Of a stretch of 64,000 bases of DNA, positions 1-8,340 are shown one piece after another (position 1 is the stretch's first letter; each line of letters opens with the position of its first letter). The notes under the pieces were generated by a model. That model saw nothing but the letters and a program-made list of their open reading frames with translations. It was not told the origin of the DNA and made no database searches. The position numbers and the translations under genes are program-made. The DNA comes from Gemmatimonadaceae bacterium (GTDB lineage Bacteria > Gemmatimonadota > Gemmatimonadetes > Gemmatimonadales > Gemmatimonadaceae), in the NCBI GenBank assembly GCA_013817305.1, contig JACDCY010000003.1, forward strand, positions 21,181 to 85,180, given 5' to 3'.

Positions 1-1254
1 GGTCGTGCCCGGATCCGTGAGGGGGTCCAGCGTCGGAATGCCGATCACCGGGAACGTCTGCTTTGCCCGCGGATACAGAATCGTAAGACGAGCGGACGTG
101 TTTGCACGCAGGTCGTTGAGCCTCGCCATCATCGTCACGAAATCCCCGGCCTGGAACGCGGCCTCGGCCTCGATCAGACGGGCTTCGACGCCCGACGCAA
201 CCGGAACATCAGCTTCGAAATCCGGATAGTTGTTGTTCATCCAGCAGCGGACGGACGATGTGAAGCAGTTCGGGCGGTTCCTGTGCGGAATCCGCGGGTC
301 CTCGGCGCCACGGAAGGGAAGTCCTTCCGCGCCGGGGGCTGTGGTAGGCGGCGCAGCCGTGCCGCTCGTGGGAGCATCCGGACGGCTGGTTCCCGTCGGA
401 CTATCCGCTCCTTCCAGGTTAGAGATGCCATAACGGCCGTTGGACTGCAACGAGAAGACAGGATTGTTCTCGTCTGACGTGTTGGGCGAGTGCTCGATGA
501 AGAAGACGAACGTCGTCGGGACCGCCGCCACGGCGGCCGCAGCTTCCGCGTACCGCCCAAGGTTCAGCAGCGCCCGGCCCTTGCCGACCGCCGCAAGCCG
601 GTTCGCCGAGCTGCGGGCAAGAGCCTCGTTGAACCGTACCACGGCCGTATCGTTCATCTGATTCGTGCTGAGCGGAGCCCCGAACTCGATCAGACCGGGA
701 TCGAGCGGACCGGTATCGGGAATGCGGCTGAACGGCACCGCACCGCACCACCCCTCGCTGAACGTTACGTAAGTGTAGCCCTCGATCGTGCGGAGCTGCG
801 CCTGCGTACCCGCGTCGGCGGTAGCCGTCGCCGGGGTGCTGAATTGCTCGACGACCGCGAACGCGCGGCGCGAGTTCAGCCGGGCCTGGTGCAGCCGGGT
901 GTAGGCGGCGTCAGAAATGTTGCCCAGTACCGGAGGCTGCAGCCTCCGCTCGTCAGCCCCCTGGCGCGTGGTGAAAGTGTCGCCGTAGTACCACTCGTCC
1001 GTGATCACGGCCGACGCGGACAGGAAGGCGTCGCCGCCGAATCCGCTGTAGCCACCGCCGAACTGGCGCAAGGCGCCATTGACCAGCGCCGGCACTGCCG
1101 CCAGACCGGTCAGGTCTTCCGGCCGCAAACGCTCCGGATCCGTCACGGCCACGATCTCGTCGGTGTTGCACGCGGCAAGAGGCAATGCCATCACCGCCAC
1201 GATAGCCAACCTGGGAAGGGCCCGTAGGCCCCTCCCTCTATAGTAAAGATTCAT
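1..1254 (-). CDS. SusD/RagB-like outer-membrane lipoprotein (3' end outside window)
   Basis: At least 418 residues read open from an ATG at 1254 to the window edge with no stop, so the C-terminus is missing. The N-terminus has a hydrophobic signal ending in a lipobox (PLAAC, Cys about residue 29), followed by the helical, TPR-like pattern of SusD/RagB proteins. It lies 17 nt downstream of the SusC-like receptor on the same strand, the standard SusC-SusD order. SusD proteins are surface lipoproteins that cap the TonB-dependent SusC barrel and help capture oligosaccharides or peptides. The substrate cannot be told from sequence. Identification rests on the pairing, lipobox and fold-type composition. 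Confidence 0.85.
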   Translation of the reverse strand, partial: MNLYYRGRGLRALPRLAIVAVMALPLAACNTDEIVAVTDPERLRPEDLTGLAAVPALVNGALRQFGGGYSGFGGDAFLSASAVITDEWYYGDTFTTRQGADERRLQPPVLGNISDAAYTRLHQARLNSRRAFAVVEQFSTPATATADAGTQAQLRTIEGYTYVTFSEGWCGAVPFSRIPDTGPLDPGLIEFGAPLSTNQMNDTAVVRFNEALARSSANRLAAVGKGRALLNLGRYAEAAAAVAAVPTTFVFFIEHSPNTSDENNPVFSLQSNGRYGISNLEGADSPTGTSRPDAPTSGTAAPPTTAPGAEGLPFRGAEDPRIPHRNRPNCFTSSVRCWMNNNYPDFEADVPVASGVEARLIEAEAAFQAGDFVTMMARLNDLRANTSARLTILYPRAKQTFPVIGIPTLDPLTDPGTT

Positions 1255-1271
1255 TTTTATAATCTCTGATG

Positions 1272-4200
1272 TTAAAGTCTGAAGTCGAACCGGAGCGTGA
1301 ACGTGCGCACGGGCGGCTGCGTATTGAACTCGCCCTGCGTGAAGTTCGTACCGCCGCCGGTCTCGTTGATCTCGGGGTCGAGGCCGGTGTAATCCGTCCA
1401 GGTCCCGAGGTTGCGTCCGGCGAACGACAGCGCCGCGCCTCTCAGCGCGCCGATACGGTTGGAGACAGCTTCCGGCACGCCTACGCGCAGCGAGAGCTCT
1501 CTCCACTTCACGAACGTGGCGTCCTCGATGTAGCCGAACGGGGTCGCGCCCATGAAGCGCGCGCCGATGAACGCAGCCTGACTCTCCAACGAAGCGTCGG
1601 GATTCGACAGGGCCCCGCACTGGCCGTACACCGGATTCGCGTCCAGCGTCGTGCAGCGGAATCGCTCGGTGTAGTTCAACTGCTTATGCCCGGCACGGCG
1701 CTCGAACAACGTCGAGATCGTGACGTTGCGGACGAGCGTGAGCGCGAGGTTCAATCCCTGCGTATTCGTCGGAAGGCTCGGTCCGACGTACGCGATCGTC
1801 AGCGTGTCTATGCCACCCGTAGCGTTGCGTACGCGAAGGAACTTGGACGTATCCACAGTGACTTCCAAGCGCGACAGCTTGCCGTCGCCGTTCGCATCGT
1901 TGAACTTGATCGGAGCCGCGAAAAACGCGCCCGTCGGGAAGCCTTCCCGGTGAGCCTGGGCGCCGCGGTTGAACTGGATCGGGGCGATGCCCTCTCCCAG
2001 CTCGTCGATCCTGTTGCGAAGCGTCGTAGCCGTCAACCGGATATCGAAACCGACTCGCTCGGTGTTCAGCGCGTTGACGTTGAGGCCGAACTCCGTGCCC
2101 CAGTTCTTCACGCTTCCGAGGTTCTGGAAGACCGTGCCCGTTAGGCCCGACGAGGGCGCAAGGTTACGCGAAACAAGCGCGTCCTGGGACTCCCGGGTGA
2201 AGACAGTGACCTCCGTCGAGATCCGGCCGTCGAAGAAGCCGGCGTCGAAGCCGCCCTCCAACTCCGTAGTGCGCTCGACCTTGAGCCCCTGGTTACCCGT
2301 GCTCGTCAGAACGAGCGCCGGGCTCTCCGCGCCGCCCAATTGGATCGCGCGCGAGCTGAAGAAGGTCTCGGCGTCGCCAAAACCGGGACGCTGCCCGGCC
2401 TGGCCCCAACCGGCTCTCAGCCTGAGCTCGCTGATCAAGCCGATACGCGGGAAGAACGATTCGCGCGATACCAGCCACGAAGCGTTGGCGGAAGGATAGT
2501 AAGCCAGGCCGGACACGTCCCGGACCAGGCCGCTGTTGTTGTCGGCGCGAACGCTCGCCGACAGGAAGAGGCGATCCGCGATGGCAAGCTCCTGCCGTCC
2601 GAATCCACCAACAGTCTTCAGATCCGAAAACGCTTCATCGACCGCGAACTCACGCGTCGTCGAGCCGCAGGAACCTGTACCCGCGGGAACGCCGACGCCG
2701 TAACAATCAACGTTCTCGAACAGGGCCCGCTCGTACGCGCCACCGAGAGTGGTCGTGGTGATCAGCGACTGCATCGGCTGGAACTTCGCCGAAGCGGAGG
2801 CGTTCGAAGTCCACAGGTAGTTGTTGGACCTGGTCGCGCTCCGGTTGCCAGCCGTAAAGGACGACGCGATTGGCAGCACGTTCGGATCGAGCGACAGCCG
2901 GTCGAACCGGCCGAAGTAATCGAGTCCGACGTTTCCGTTGACGCGCAGCCAGGACAGCGGGGTGTAGTTCCCGTTGGTCCCGACGACGAATCTGTCGAGC
3001 GTCTGGTCCGTCTTGTACTTCCGCTGGTCGGCCGTATTGAATCCGAAATACGACGCATTTCTGGCACCCGCAACGCCAACCGTGTCGGACTCCATCCCCG
3101 GGATGTACTGCGACGGTCCGAGGAAGGCGTTGATGAGCGGGGAGAAAATGCTGTTGTCATTCGATATCCGCTGGGTCTCGCTGCGGATGTACGTACCCGT
3201 GACGGCCCCGCTCAGCTTGCTCCCGAAGCGGGCGTTCAGGTTGGTCCGGAGGCTGGTGCGCTTCACGTCGTTGGGCCGAAGTACGCCCAGCTCCTTGTCG
3301 CGATCGCCGGAGACGAAGTACGTCACCATGTCCGAGCCGCCGGACACGTTGATGCCGGTCTTGGCGCGTGAACCGGTCTGGTACGGCGTGGTCCGTGAAT
3401 CTTCGAACTGGTCGAAGCTCTCCAGTACATCCTGTCTGCAAGTGCCCAAAGCACGGGTGTAGTTCGGGCAGATCGTGTAGGCCGTGAGCCCCCACCTCGT
3501 GATGTTCAGCAGGCCGTCCGTGAGATGCGTGGGCTGCGTCGGGTCGTTTGCCTGGAGCGCCGCGTAGTTGTGGGGGTACGGGCTCTCGTCTTTGAAGCTC
3601 GACCCTTCCACGTACATGCGCCACTGCGGCGCGCCCGCCTGGCCGCGCTTGGTGGTGATCAGAATGACACCGTTGCTGGCCACGCTGCCGTACAAGGCCG
3701 CAGCGGCCGGACCCTTCAGGATGTCGATGTTCTCGATCTCCTCGGGGTTGATGTCGTTCAGGCGCGAGTAGTCCTGCCCGCCGAGGGAGTAGCCGCCCGA
3801 GGAGTTCGACGCGCGGACTCCATCAATGAAGATGAGCGGCTCGTTGGACAGCGACAGGCTGTTGGCTCCGCGAATCCGGATCCGCTGGCCGCCGCCGGAA
3901 GTACCGGTCGCGCTCTGGAGCTGCACTCCGGCCACGCGGCCCTGGAGCACGTCCGCCAGCTTCGTGATCGGTCCCTTCTGCAGCGTGCTGACGTTGATCT
4001 GTCCCACGTTGGTTCCGATCTCTACGCGGCGCTCCTGCGCGCCGGTGACGGCGCTCACCACGACTTCCTGCAGGGTCAGCGCCGACTCGGTCATGACGAA
4101 ATTCACCGAAGCGGTCGCTCCTGCGCCTACCGCCACGCGCTCGGACATCGGCGCATAGCCGACGCGGCGGGCGCGAACTTCATACGTACCTGCGGGAACG

Positions 4201-4403
4201 CCGCGGATCGTAAACCGGCCTTCGCGGTCGGTCATCGAACCACGCTGCGTGCCTGCTACTTGCACCTGCACTTCGGGCAGCGGCCGCCCGCTCGCGCGGT
4301 CGGTGACTACGCCGGCGATCGTGCCATCGTCCTGGGCAGCGAGCCCGGCCGGCAGTAGCGCTACGGCGAACGCCGCCAATAGGACTCTCACTAGTCTGGT
4401 CAT
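1272..4403 (-). CDS. SusC/RagA-family TonB-dependent outer-membrane receptor
   Basis: A 1043-residue receptor. I chose the ATG at 4403 over an in-frame upstream start because it gives a clean signal peptide (residues 1-23, ending GLAAQ) and has an AGGTGGAG-type ribosome site just upstream. Domain order is signal peptide, carboxypeptidase-regulatory-like beta-sandwich (about 27-105), plug domain (about 115-235, with the SusC-type run EEIENIDILKGPAAAALYGS), then a beta-barrel ending in an aromatic-rich strand (TFTLRFDFRL). Known role: energised uptake of large nutrients across the outer membrane with a SusD partner, here the next gene. No sugar-degrading enzymes lie nearby, so a peptide or other polymer substrate is equally possible. 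Confidence 0.95.
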   Translation of the reverse strand: MTRLVRVLLAAFAVALLPAGLAAQDDGTIAGVVTDRASGRPLPEVQVQVAGTQRGSMTDREGRFTIRGVPAGTYEVRARRVGYAPMSERVAVGAGATASVNFVMTESALTLQEVVVSAVTGAQERRVEIGTNVGQINVSTLQKGPITKLADVLQGRVAGVQLQSATGTSGGGQRIRIRGANSLSLSNEPLIFIDGVRASNSSGGYSLGGQDYSRLNDINPEEIENIDILKGPAAAALYGSVASNGVILITTKRGQAGAPQWRMYVEGSSFKDESPYPHNYAALQANDPTQPTHLTDGLLNITRWGLTAYTICPNYTRALGTCRQDVLESFDQFEDSRTTPYQTGSRAKTGINVSGGSDMVTYFVSGDRDKELGVLRPNDVKRTSLRTNLNARFGSKLSGAVTGTYIRSETQRISNDNSIFSPLINAFLGPSQYIPGMESDTVGVAGARNASYFGFNTADQRKYKTDQTLDRFVVGTNGNYTPLSWLRVNGNVGLDYFGRFDRLSLDPNVLPIASSFTAGNRSATRSNNYLWTSNASASAKFQPMQSLITTTTLGGAYERALFENVDCYGVGVPAGTGSCGSTTREFAVDEAFSDLKTVGGFGRQELAIADRLFLSASVRADNNSGLVRDVSGLAYYPSANASWLVSRESFFPRIGLISELRLRAGWGQAGQRPGFGDAETFFSSRAIQLGGAESPALVLTSTGNQGLKVERTTELEGGFDAGFFDGRISTEVTVFTRESQDALVSRNLAPSSGLTGTVFQNLGSVKNWGTEFGLNVNALNTERVGFDIRLTATTLRNRIDELGEGIAPIQFNRGAQAHREGFPTGAFFAAPIKFNDANGDGKLSRLEVTVDTSKFLRVRNATGGIDTLTIAYVGPSLPTNTQGLNLALTLVRNVTISTLFERRAGHKQLNYTERFRCTTLDANPVYGQCGALSNPDASLESQAAFIGARFMGATPFGYIEDATFVKWRELSLRVGVPEAVSNRIGALRGAALSFAGRNLGTWTDYTGLDPEINETGGGTNFTQGEFNTQPPVRTFTLRFDFRL

Positions 4404-4672
4404 ACTCTTCTCCACCTCTCTGTCATACGTGACCGAAATGCCCAATGCGACGTGCAAAGCACACGTAAAAACGCGTGCCTCACTGTCGTTTGGGAGGGTA
4501 CTACGAGTTTGCTGCGGGGATCTCTGCTACTACTGCGGGACCTGCGAACAACAAAGACAATTTTTCCGTCAGGTCAGGGCCTCCTGCGGTTGGGGGATGA
4601 TTTAAGGTACTGCCAGGCCACAAGAACGTCTAGTCAATATTTTAAATTTTTGTTTACCTCTGGGCCGGACCC

Positions 4673-5818
4673 TCATTTGAGGTCCGACAACACTTCCCGC
4701 CGGGGGCCGAAATCGACCCGCTGCCGCACGAACTGGCGTACAGGCCTCCCATCCTTCATCGCAGGGACGAAGACGGATTCTTGGATTGCCCTCGCGACCG
4801 CCGTGCCCAGGAGGCGGTGGCTCGTAGAGACGACCGTGAACGTCTCGGGCTCGACTTTCCCCGACGTGTCAACTACGAACTCGGCGGTCAGAGAGCCGCT
4901 GATCGTATTGGCGTGAAGCTCGGGCGGGTAGGCTGTTCGAAGTCGCTCCGGGCTAAGAAGCTCGGCGCGCTGGTCCACCTGGTCGGCGGTGTACACCGCC
5001 ATCGAGCTCACGAGCCTCTCGAGATCAACGCTCGACCGCTTCGGCGCGCTCGGCCCTTCGGTATCCCGCCCGCGGGACCAAAGCATGATCGATCCGCAGG
5101 ACGAACGGCGGTTCTGGGCGGTGTATTCAATCGGAGTGTTCGAGGCACCGAGATACAACTCCACACCGTGCAACGTGTGTAGCGGGAAAGCATCCAGATC
5201 TACGTCACCGATCGGCATCGCTACACCGTCGATCCAGACCAGCGGTGGGCAGTTGTTCCTGTTCCGCATCCGCACGACGCTTCCCCCGCTCATAACCGGC
5301 CAGCGTCTCACTCCGGGGCTGGCCGCGAGGAGCTGGCTCAGCGAGCGGGACTCGTCGACTTCGATGTCCGCACGTGTGATGAATTGACCGGTGCCCCTCT
5401 GCTCCAGTCGTTGATAATAGCCCGCAAGCCGGCCGGTGTACCGCATGCGCGTCCGCTGCACGGTGACCTGATCCAGCATGGCTGGGAGTATGGCGAGCAC
5501 AATGCGCACGCGCTCCGGCGTAACCCCGCTGGCTATGTTCACGAATGCACTGGCGGGAGCGTAGCCAAGTCGTCTTGCCGCGATGTCCACGCCGCCCGGC
5601 TGCAAGCCGATGAACCGGAACTCGCCGCGCTCGTCACTTCGGGTTTCGTGACCCGTGCCGGGGGTCGATACCAGCGCACCATATATGGGGAGGCCTTCCG
5701 AGTCCGTCACGACGCCGTTGATCGCGGCGGTACCCTGCGCGCCTACCGATCCTGCGGCAAACAACGCCGTGGCGAGGAACGCAAACAATACCGGGTTGAA
5801 GCGCCCCCGCGAGGTCAT
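4673..5818 (-). CDS. Secreted chimera: carboxypeptidase-regulatory-like, plug-like and TonB C-terminal domains (copy 2)
   Basis: 381 residues. A signal peptide (1-27) is followed by a carboxypeptidase-regulatory-like domain (about 31-110), a short plug-like segment (about 140-245) and a C-terminal TonB_C-like domain (about 305-372; pattern FVVDTSGKVEPETF then FVPAMKDGRPVRQFV). It overlaps the preceding paralogue by 4 nt (ATGA), so the two are probably translationally coupled. Unlike true TonB it lacks an N-terminal anchor with a Pro-rich linker, so it is probably exported and free or surface-associated rather than an energy transducer. Function unknown. A role modulating TonB-dependent receptors such as the adjacent SusC is inference. 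The domain calls come from motif resemblance. Confidence 0.75.
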   Translation of the reverse strand: MTSRGRFNPVLFAFLATALFAAGSVGAQGTAAINGVVTDSEGLPIYGALVSTPGTGHETRSDERGEFRFIGLQPGGVDIAARRLGYAPASAFVNIASGVTPERVRIVLAILPAMLDQVTVQRTRMRYTGRLAGYYQRLEQRGTGQFITRADIEVDESRSLSQLLAASPGVRRWPVMSGGSVVRMRNRNNCPPLVWIDGVAMPIGDVDLDAFPLHTLHGVELYLGASNTPIEYTAQNRRSSCGSIMLWSRGRDTEGPSAPKRSSVDLERLVSSMAVYTADQVDQRAELLSPERLRTAYPPELHANTISGSLTAEFVVDTSGKVEPETFTVVSTSHRLLGTAVARAIQESVFVPAMKDGRPVRQFVRQRVDFGPRREVLSDLK

Positions 5819-6966
5819 TTGTTGCTCGCCCCGACCTGCGGCGGACCGAAGTCGAACTTCTGGCGCACGAACTGCCGCACGGGCTTGCCGTCCTTGAGCG
5901 CGGGAGTGAAGGTCGATTCTCCGATCGCCCTGGGGACGGCTGTCGCCAGGAGCCGATGCGTGGTAGAGACGACCGTAAACGTCCCAGGCTCGACCTTGCC
6001 TGTCGCGTCTACCACGAATTCCGCGGTTATGGAGCCGCTGATCTTGCTCGCATGCAGTTCGGGCGGGTAGGCGGCCTGCAGCTTCTCCCTGTTCTGCAGC
6101 TCGGCGCGCTGGTCCACCTGTTCGGCCGTGTATACCGACATCGAGCTTACGAGCCTCTCCAGATCGACGATCGAGCGCCTGGGCGTGGTCGGGCCCTCCG
6201 TATCGCGTCCGCGGGACCAGAGCATTATCGACCCGCAGGACGAGCGGTTGTTCTGGGCGGTGTGTTCAATCGGCGCGTTCGAGCCACCGAGATACAACTC
6301 CACACCGTGCAACGTGTTTAGCGGGAAAGCATCCAGATCTACCTCGCCCGCCGGCATCGGGACTCCATCTATCCAGACCAGTGGCCGGCACGCCCTGCCT
6401 CGCATGCGAACCGCGCCGCCGCCGCTGCGCAGCGCCACCCTGTTGATTCCCGGGCTGCGAGAGAGAAGCTGGCTCAGCGATCGGGACTCGTCCCTTTCGA
6501 TGTCCGCTCGCGTGATGAACTGGCCGCCGGATCTCTGATCGAGCCGCTGATAGTATCCGGCGAGCCTGCCAGTGTACGACATGCGCGTCCGCTGGACCGT
6601 GACCTGATCGAGCAGCGCGGGAAGGGCGGTGAGCACGATCCGCACGCGCTCCGGTGTGACGCCACTCGCGAGGTTCACGACCACACTCGTGGGGGCGAAA
6701 CCGAGACGTCGCACCGCGATGTCTACTCCGCCCGCCTGCAAGCCGACGAACCGAAATTCGCCGCGCTCGTCGCTCCGCGTCTCATGACCGGTGCCGGGGA
6801 GCGCTACGAGCGCACCGTATATGGGGAGACCTTCCGGATCGGTAATTACCCCGTTGATCGCAACGGTGCCCTGCGCGCCTGCGGACGCGACGACAAGGGA
6901 AATGGTCAATAAAGACGAAAACAGTAGCGACCTACGGCCAAGCCGCGATCTCCCTGGCGCTGTCAT
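5815..6966 (-). CDS. Secreted chimera: carboxypeptidase-regulatory-like, plug-like and TonB C-terminal domains (copy 1)
   Basis: 383 residues from the ATG at 6966, which has a near-ideal AAGGAGG ribosome site 5 nt upstream and gives a clean signal peptide ending SAGAQ. Longer in-frame starts up to 7035 lack this. Domain order matches the next gene: regulatory beta-sandwich, plug-like region, TonB_C-like tail (FVVDATGKVEPGTF, then FTPALKDGKPVRQFV). Protein and DNA identity to 4673-5818 is high along the whole length, including near-identical nucleotides around 5160-5210 and 6300-6350, so this is a tandem duplication. Both copies keep the same motif just before the TonB_C-like domain (VDLERLVSSM). 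Function unknown. Confidence 0.75.
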   Translation of the reverse strand: MTAPGRSRLGRRSLLFSSLLTISLVVASAGAQGTVAINGVITDPEGLPIYGALVALPGTGHETRSDERGEFRFVGLQAGGVDIAVRRLGFAPTSVVVNLASGVTPERVRIVLTALPALLDQVTVQRTRMSYTGRLAGYYQRLDQRSGGQFITRADIERDESRSLSQLLSRSPGINRVALRSGGGAVRMRGRACRPLVWIDGVPMPAGEVDLDAFPLNTLHGVELYLGGSNAPIEHTAQNNRSSCGSIMLWSRGRDTEGPTTPRRSIVDLERLVSSMSVYTAEQVDQRAELQNREKLQAAYPPELHASKISGSITAEFVVDATGKVEPGTFTVVSTTHRLLATAVPRAIGESTFTPALKDGKPVRQFVRQKFDFGPPQVGASNK

Positions 6967-7146
6967 CCCAGCCTCCTTGGCCACCGCAAAAAAAACGAAG
7001 CGTCGCATACTGTGAGGCCCCGAAAAGGCCCCCAAACAAAAGATTTGTGTCCCCTATCCCGCAAGTTATGGCCGGCCCGCCGGGACGCAACAGCCGACCG
7101 CGCTGCTGCTCTATTGAGCCAAACGGTCGCCAGGCGGGGATGGAGC

Positions 7147-8232
7147 TTAATCCGGCCCCCGAGGCTGGCCGGTCGCACCCAGCCATTCACGAATCGCGCG
7201 GAATGGGTCGTCCCGCGAGCTCTCCGCCAGCCGGATGACCCGGGCTATCGCCGCCTGGAGGTTCCGGTCCTCGAGCCAGTAGACCTCGTCGAACAGAGCC
7301 AGCTCCTTCGCGTACACCACCCGGGCCAGCACGTACGCATTGTTCAGCGGAACGCGCTCGGCGTATCGGGGCCCGATCGTCCGCAGGGTCGGGCCCACGC
7401 TGTCGATGAGCGCGCGCCTCGCCCGCGCGTACACCGTGTCGCGCGCGAGCAGCCGCAGGGCCCGGTTACCGGGGTGCGCTGAGAACGTCGAGTCGAGCGA
7501 GCGTGACAGAGACGCCCAGAACGCGCTGAGAATCTTCTGGTCGCGCCACCCTGCATCGGCCATCGCCGCGACCTCGACGGAGCCGCGTGTCCGGAAGAAA
7601 TGCTCCGCGCCCCGCGCGCCGACGAAACTCGCGAACGATTCGTTGAACACGGCCTGGCCCTTGGGGAAGTACGTGCTGTGCGTAATCTCGTGGATGACCG
7701 TGTTCGCCAGGTCGAGAGAGTCGTGCCTGAGCGTGGTGCTCAGCAGCGGATCCTCGAACCAGCCAAGGGTGCTGAATGCGTCGGAAGTCCGCAGATAAGT
7801 GTCGTACCCTTTGGCTTCCAATTCTCTGAGCGCCTTCATCGCATCGGACAGATCGAAGAAGCCGCGGTAAGGGAGACGCCCAACCACGGGATACCGCCAG
7901 CTGTACCCTGCCAGCGAATCGCGTCGCGCCGCGCTCAGCACCAGGACCAGCGTGTCGCGGCCGATGTCGGAGAAGGTTGTGAAGCTCGCCCCGGGATTCA
8001 GCCCGAGTGAGTCGGCGGCAAATTGTCGTGCGGCAAGCACAAGCCTGAGCTTGGCCTTCACGGAGTCGGCGACCGCCGGATCGTTCACCAGCTCCCGGAT
8101 CGGACGGCGCGCGGCCAGAATCCGCGCTTCCTCGACCGCCGCGCGGGCAAGGTAGCAGCCCTGGCTGGTGATCAGCATGGCCAGAGTAGCGAGAATCCGT
8201 GCGGGGTGATGCATGGGTACAAACTGCCACAT
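7147..8232 (-). CDS. Predicted zinc aminopeptidase lipoprotein (COG4324/PF10023-like)
   Basis: 361 residues from the ATG at 8232; an ATG at 8214 (355 aa) is equally plausible and neither has a strong ribosome site. A short signal ends in a lipobox (ITSQGC), then a continuous region resembling the putative aminopeptidase family, with a zinc-protease HEITH motif and a downstream Asn-Glu (FNESFASFVG) that would complete the metal site. Probably tethered to a membrane facing the periplasm and cleaving peptides. The family is largely uncharacterised, so the activity is predicted. It stands alone, divergent from dnaE. Confidence 0.8.
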   Translation of the reverse strand: MWQFVPMHHPARILATLAMLITSQGCYLARAAVEEARILAARRPIRELVNDPAVADSVKAKLRLVLAARQFAADSLGLNPGASFTTFSDIGRDTLVLVLSAARRDSLAGYSWRYPVVGRLPYRGFFDLSDAMKALRELEAKGYDTYLRTSDAFSTLGWFEDPLLSTTLRHDSLDLANTVIHEITHSTYFPKGQAVFNESFASFVGARGAEHFFRTRGSVEVAAMADAGWRDQKILSAFWASLSRSLDSTFSAHPGNRALRLLARDTVYARARRALIDSVGPTLRTIGPRYAERVPLNNAYVLARVVYAKELALFDEVYWLEDRNLQAAIARVIRLAESSRDDPFRAIREWLGATGQPRGPD

Positions 8233-8282
8233 AGAACGGCCAAGCCGGTAGCTGTCAGCCGGAAGCTGCCGGCCGCGGGCTT

Positions 8283-8311
8283 TTGAACGCGTTCCATGTA
8301 GCAGTTAAGAA
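8283..8311 (+). promoter_or_regulatory. Possible sigma-70 promoter for dnaE-accA
   Basis: TTGAAC at 8283-8288, a 17-nt spacer, then TAAGAA at 8306-8311. It lies 30 nt before the GTG start of dnaE. The -35 is reasonable and the -10 is weak (3 of 6). A GGAG at about 8325-8328 may be the ribosome site. Confidence 0.3.
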
Positions 8312-8340
8312 CCGATGCCCCGCCGGAGCTAGATTAAAGT

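Noticed and set aside
490..2144. Long plus-strand open frames over the first SusD/SusC genes
   Set aside because: Antisense shadows; the minus strand encodes recognisable proteins with signals and ribosome sites.
4616..4670. AT-rich block before the first SusC gene as a promoter with TTGACT on the minus strand
   Set aside because: No acceptable -10 lies at 16-18 nt; only the low GC content is notable.
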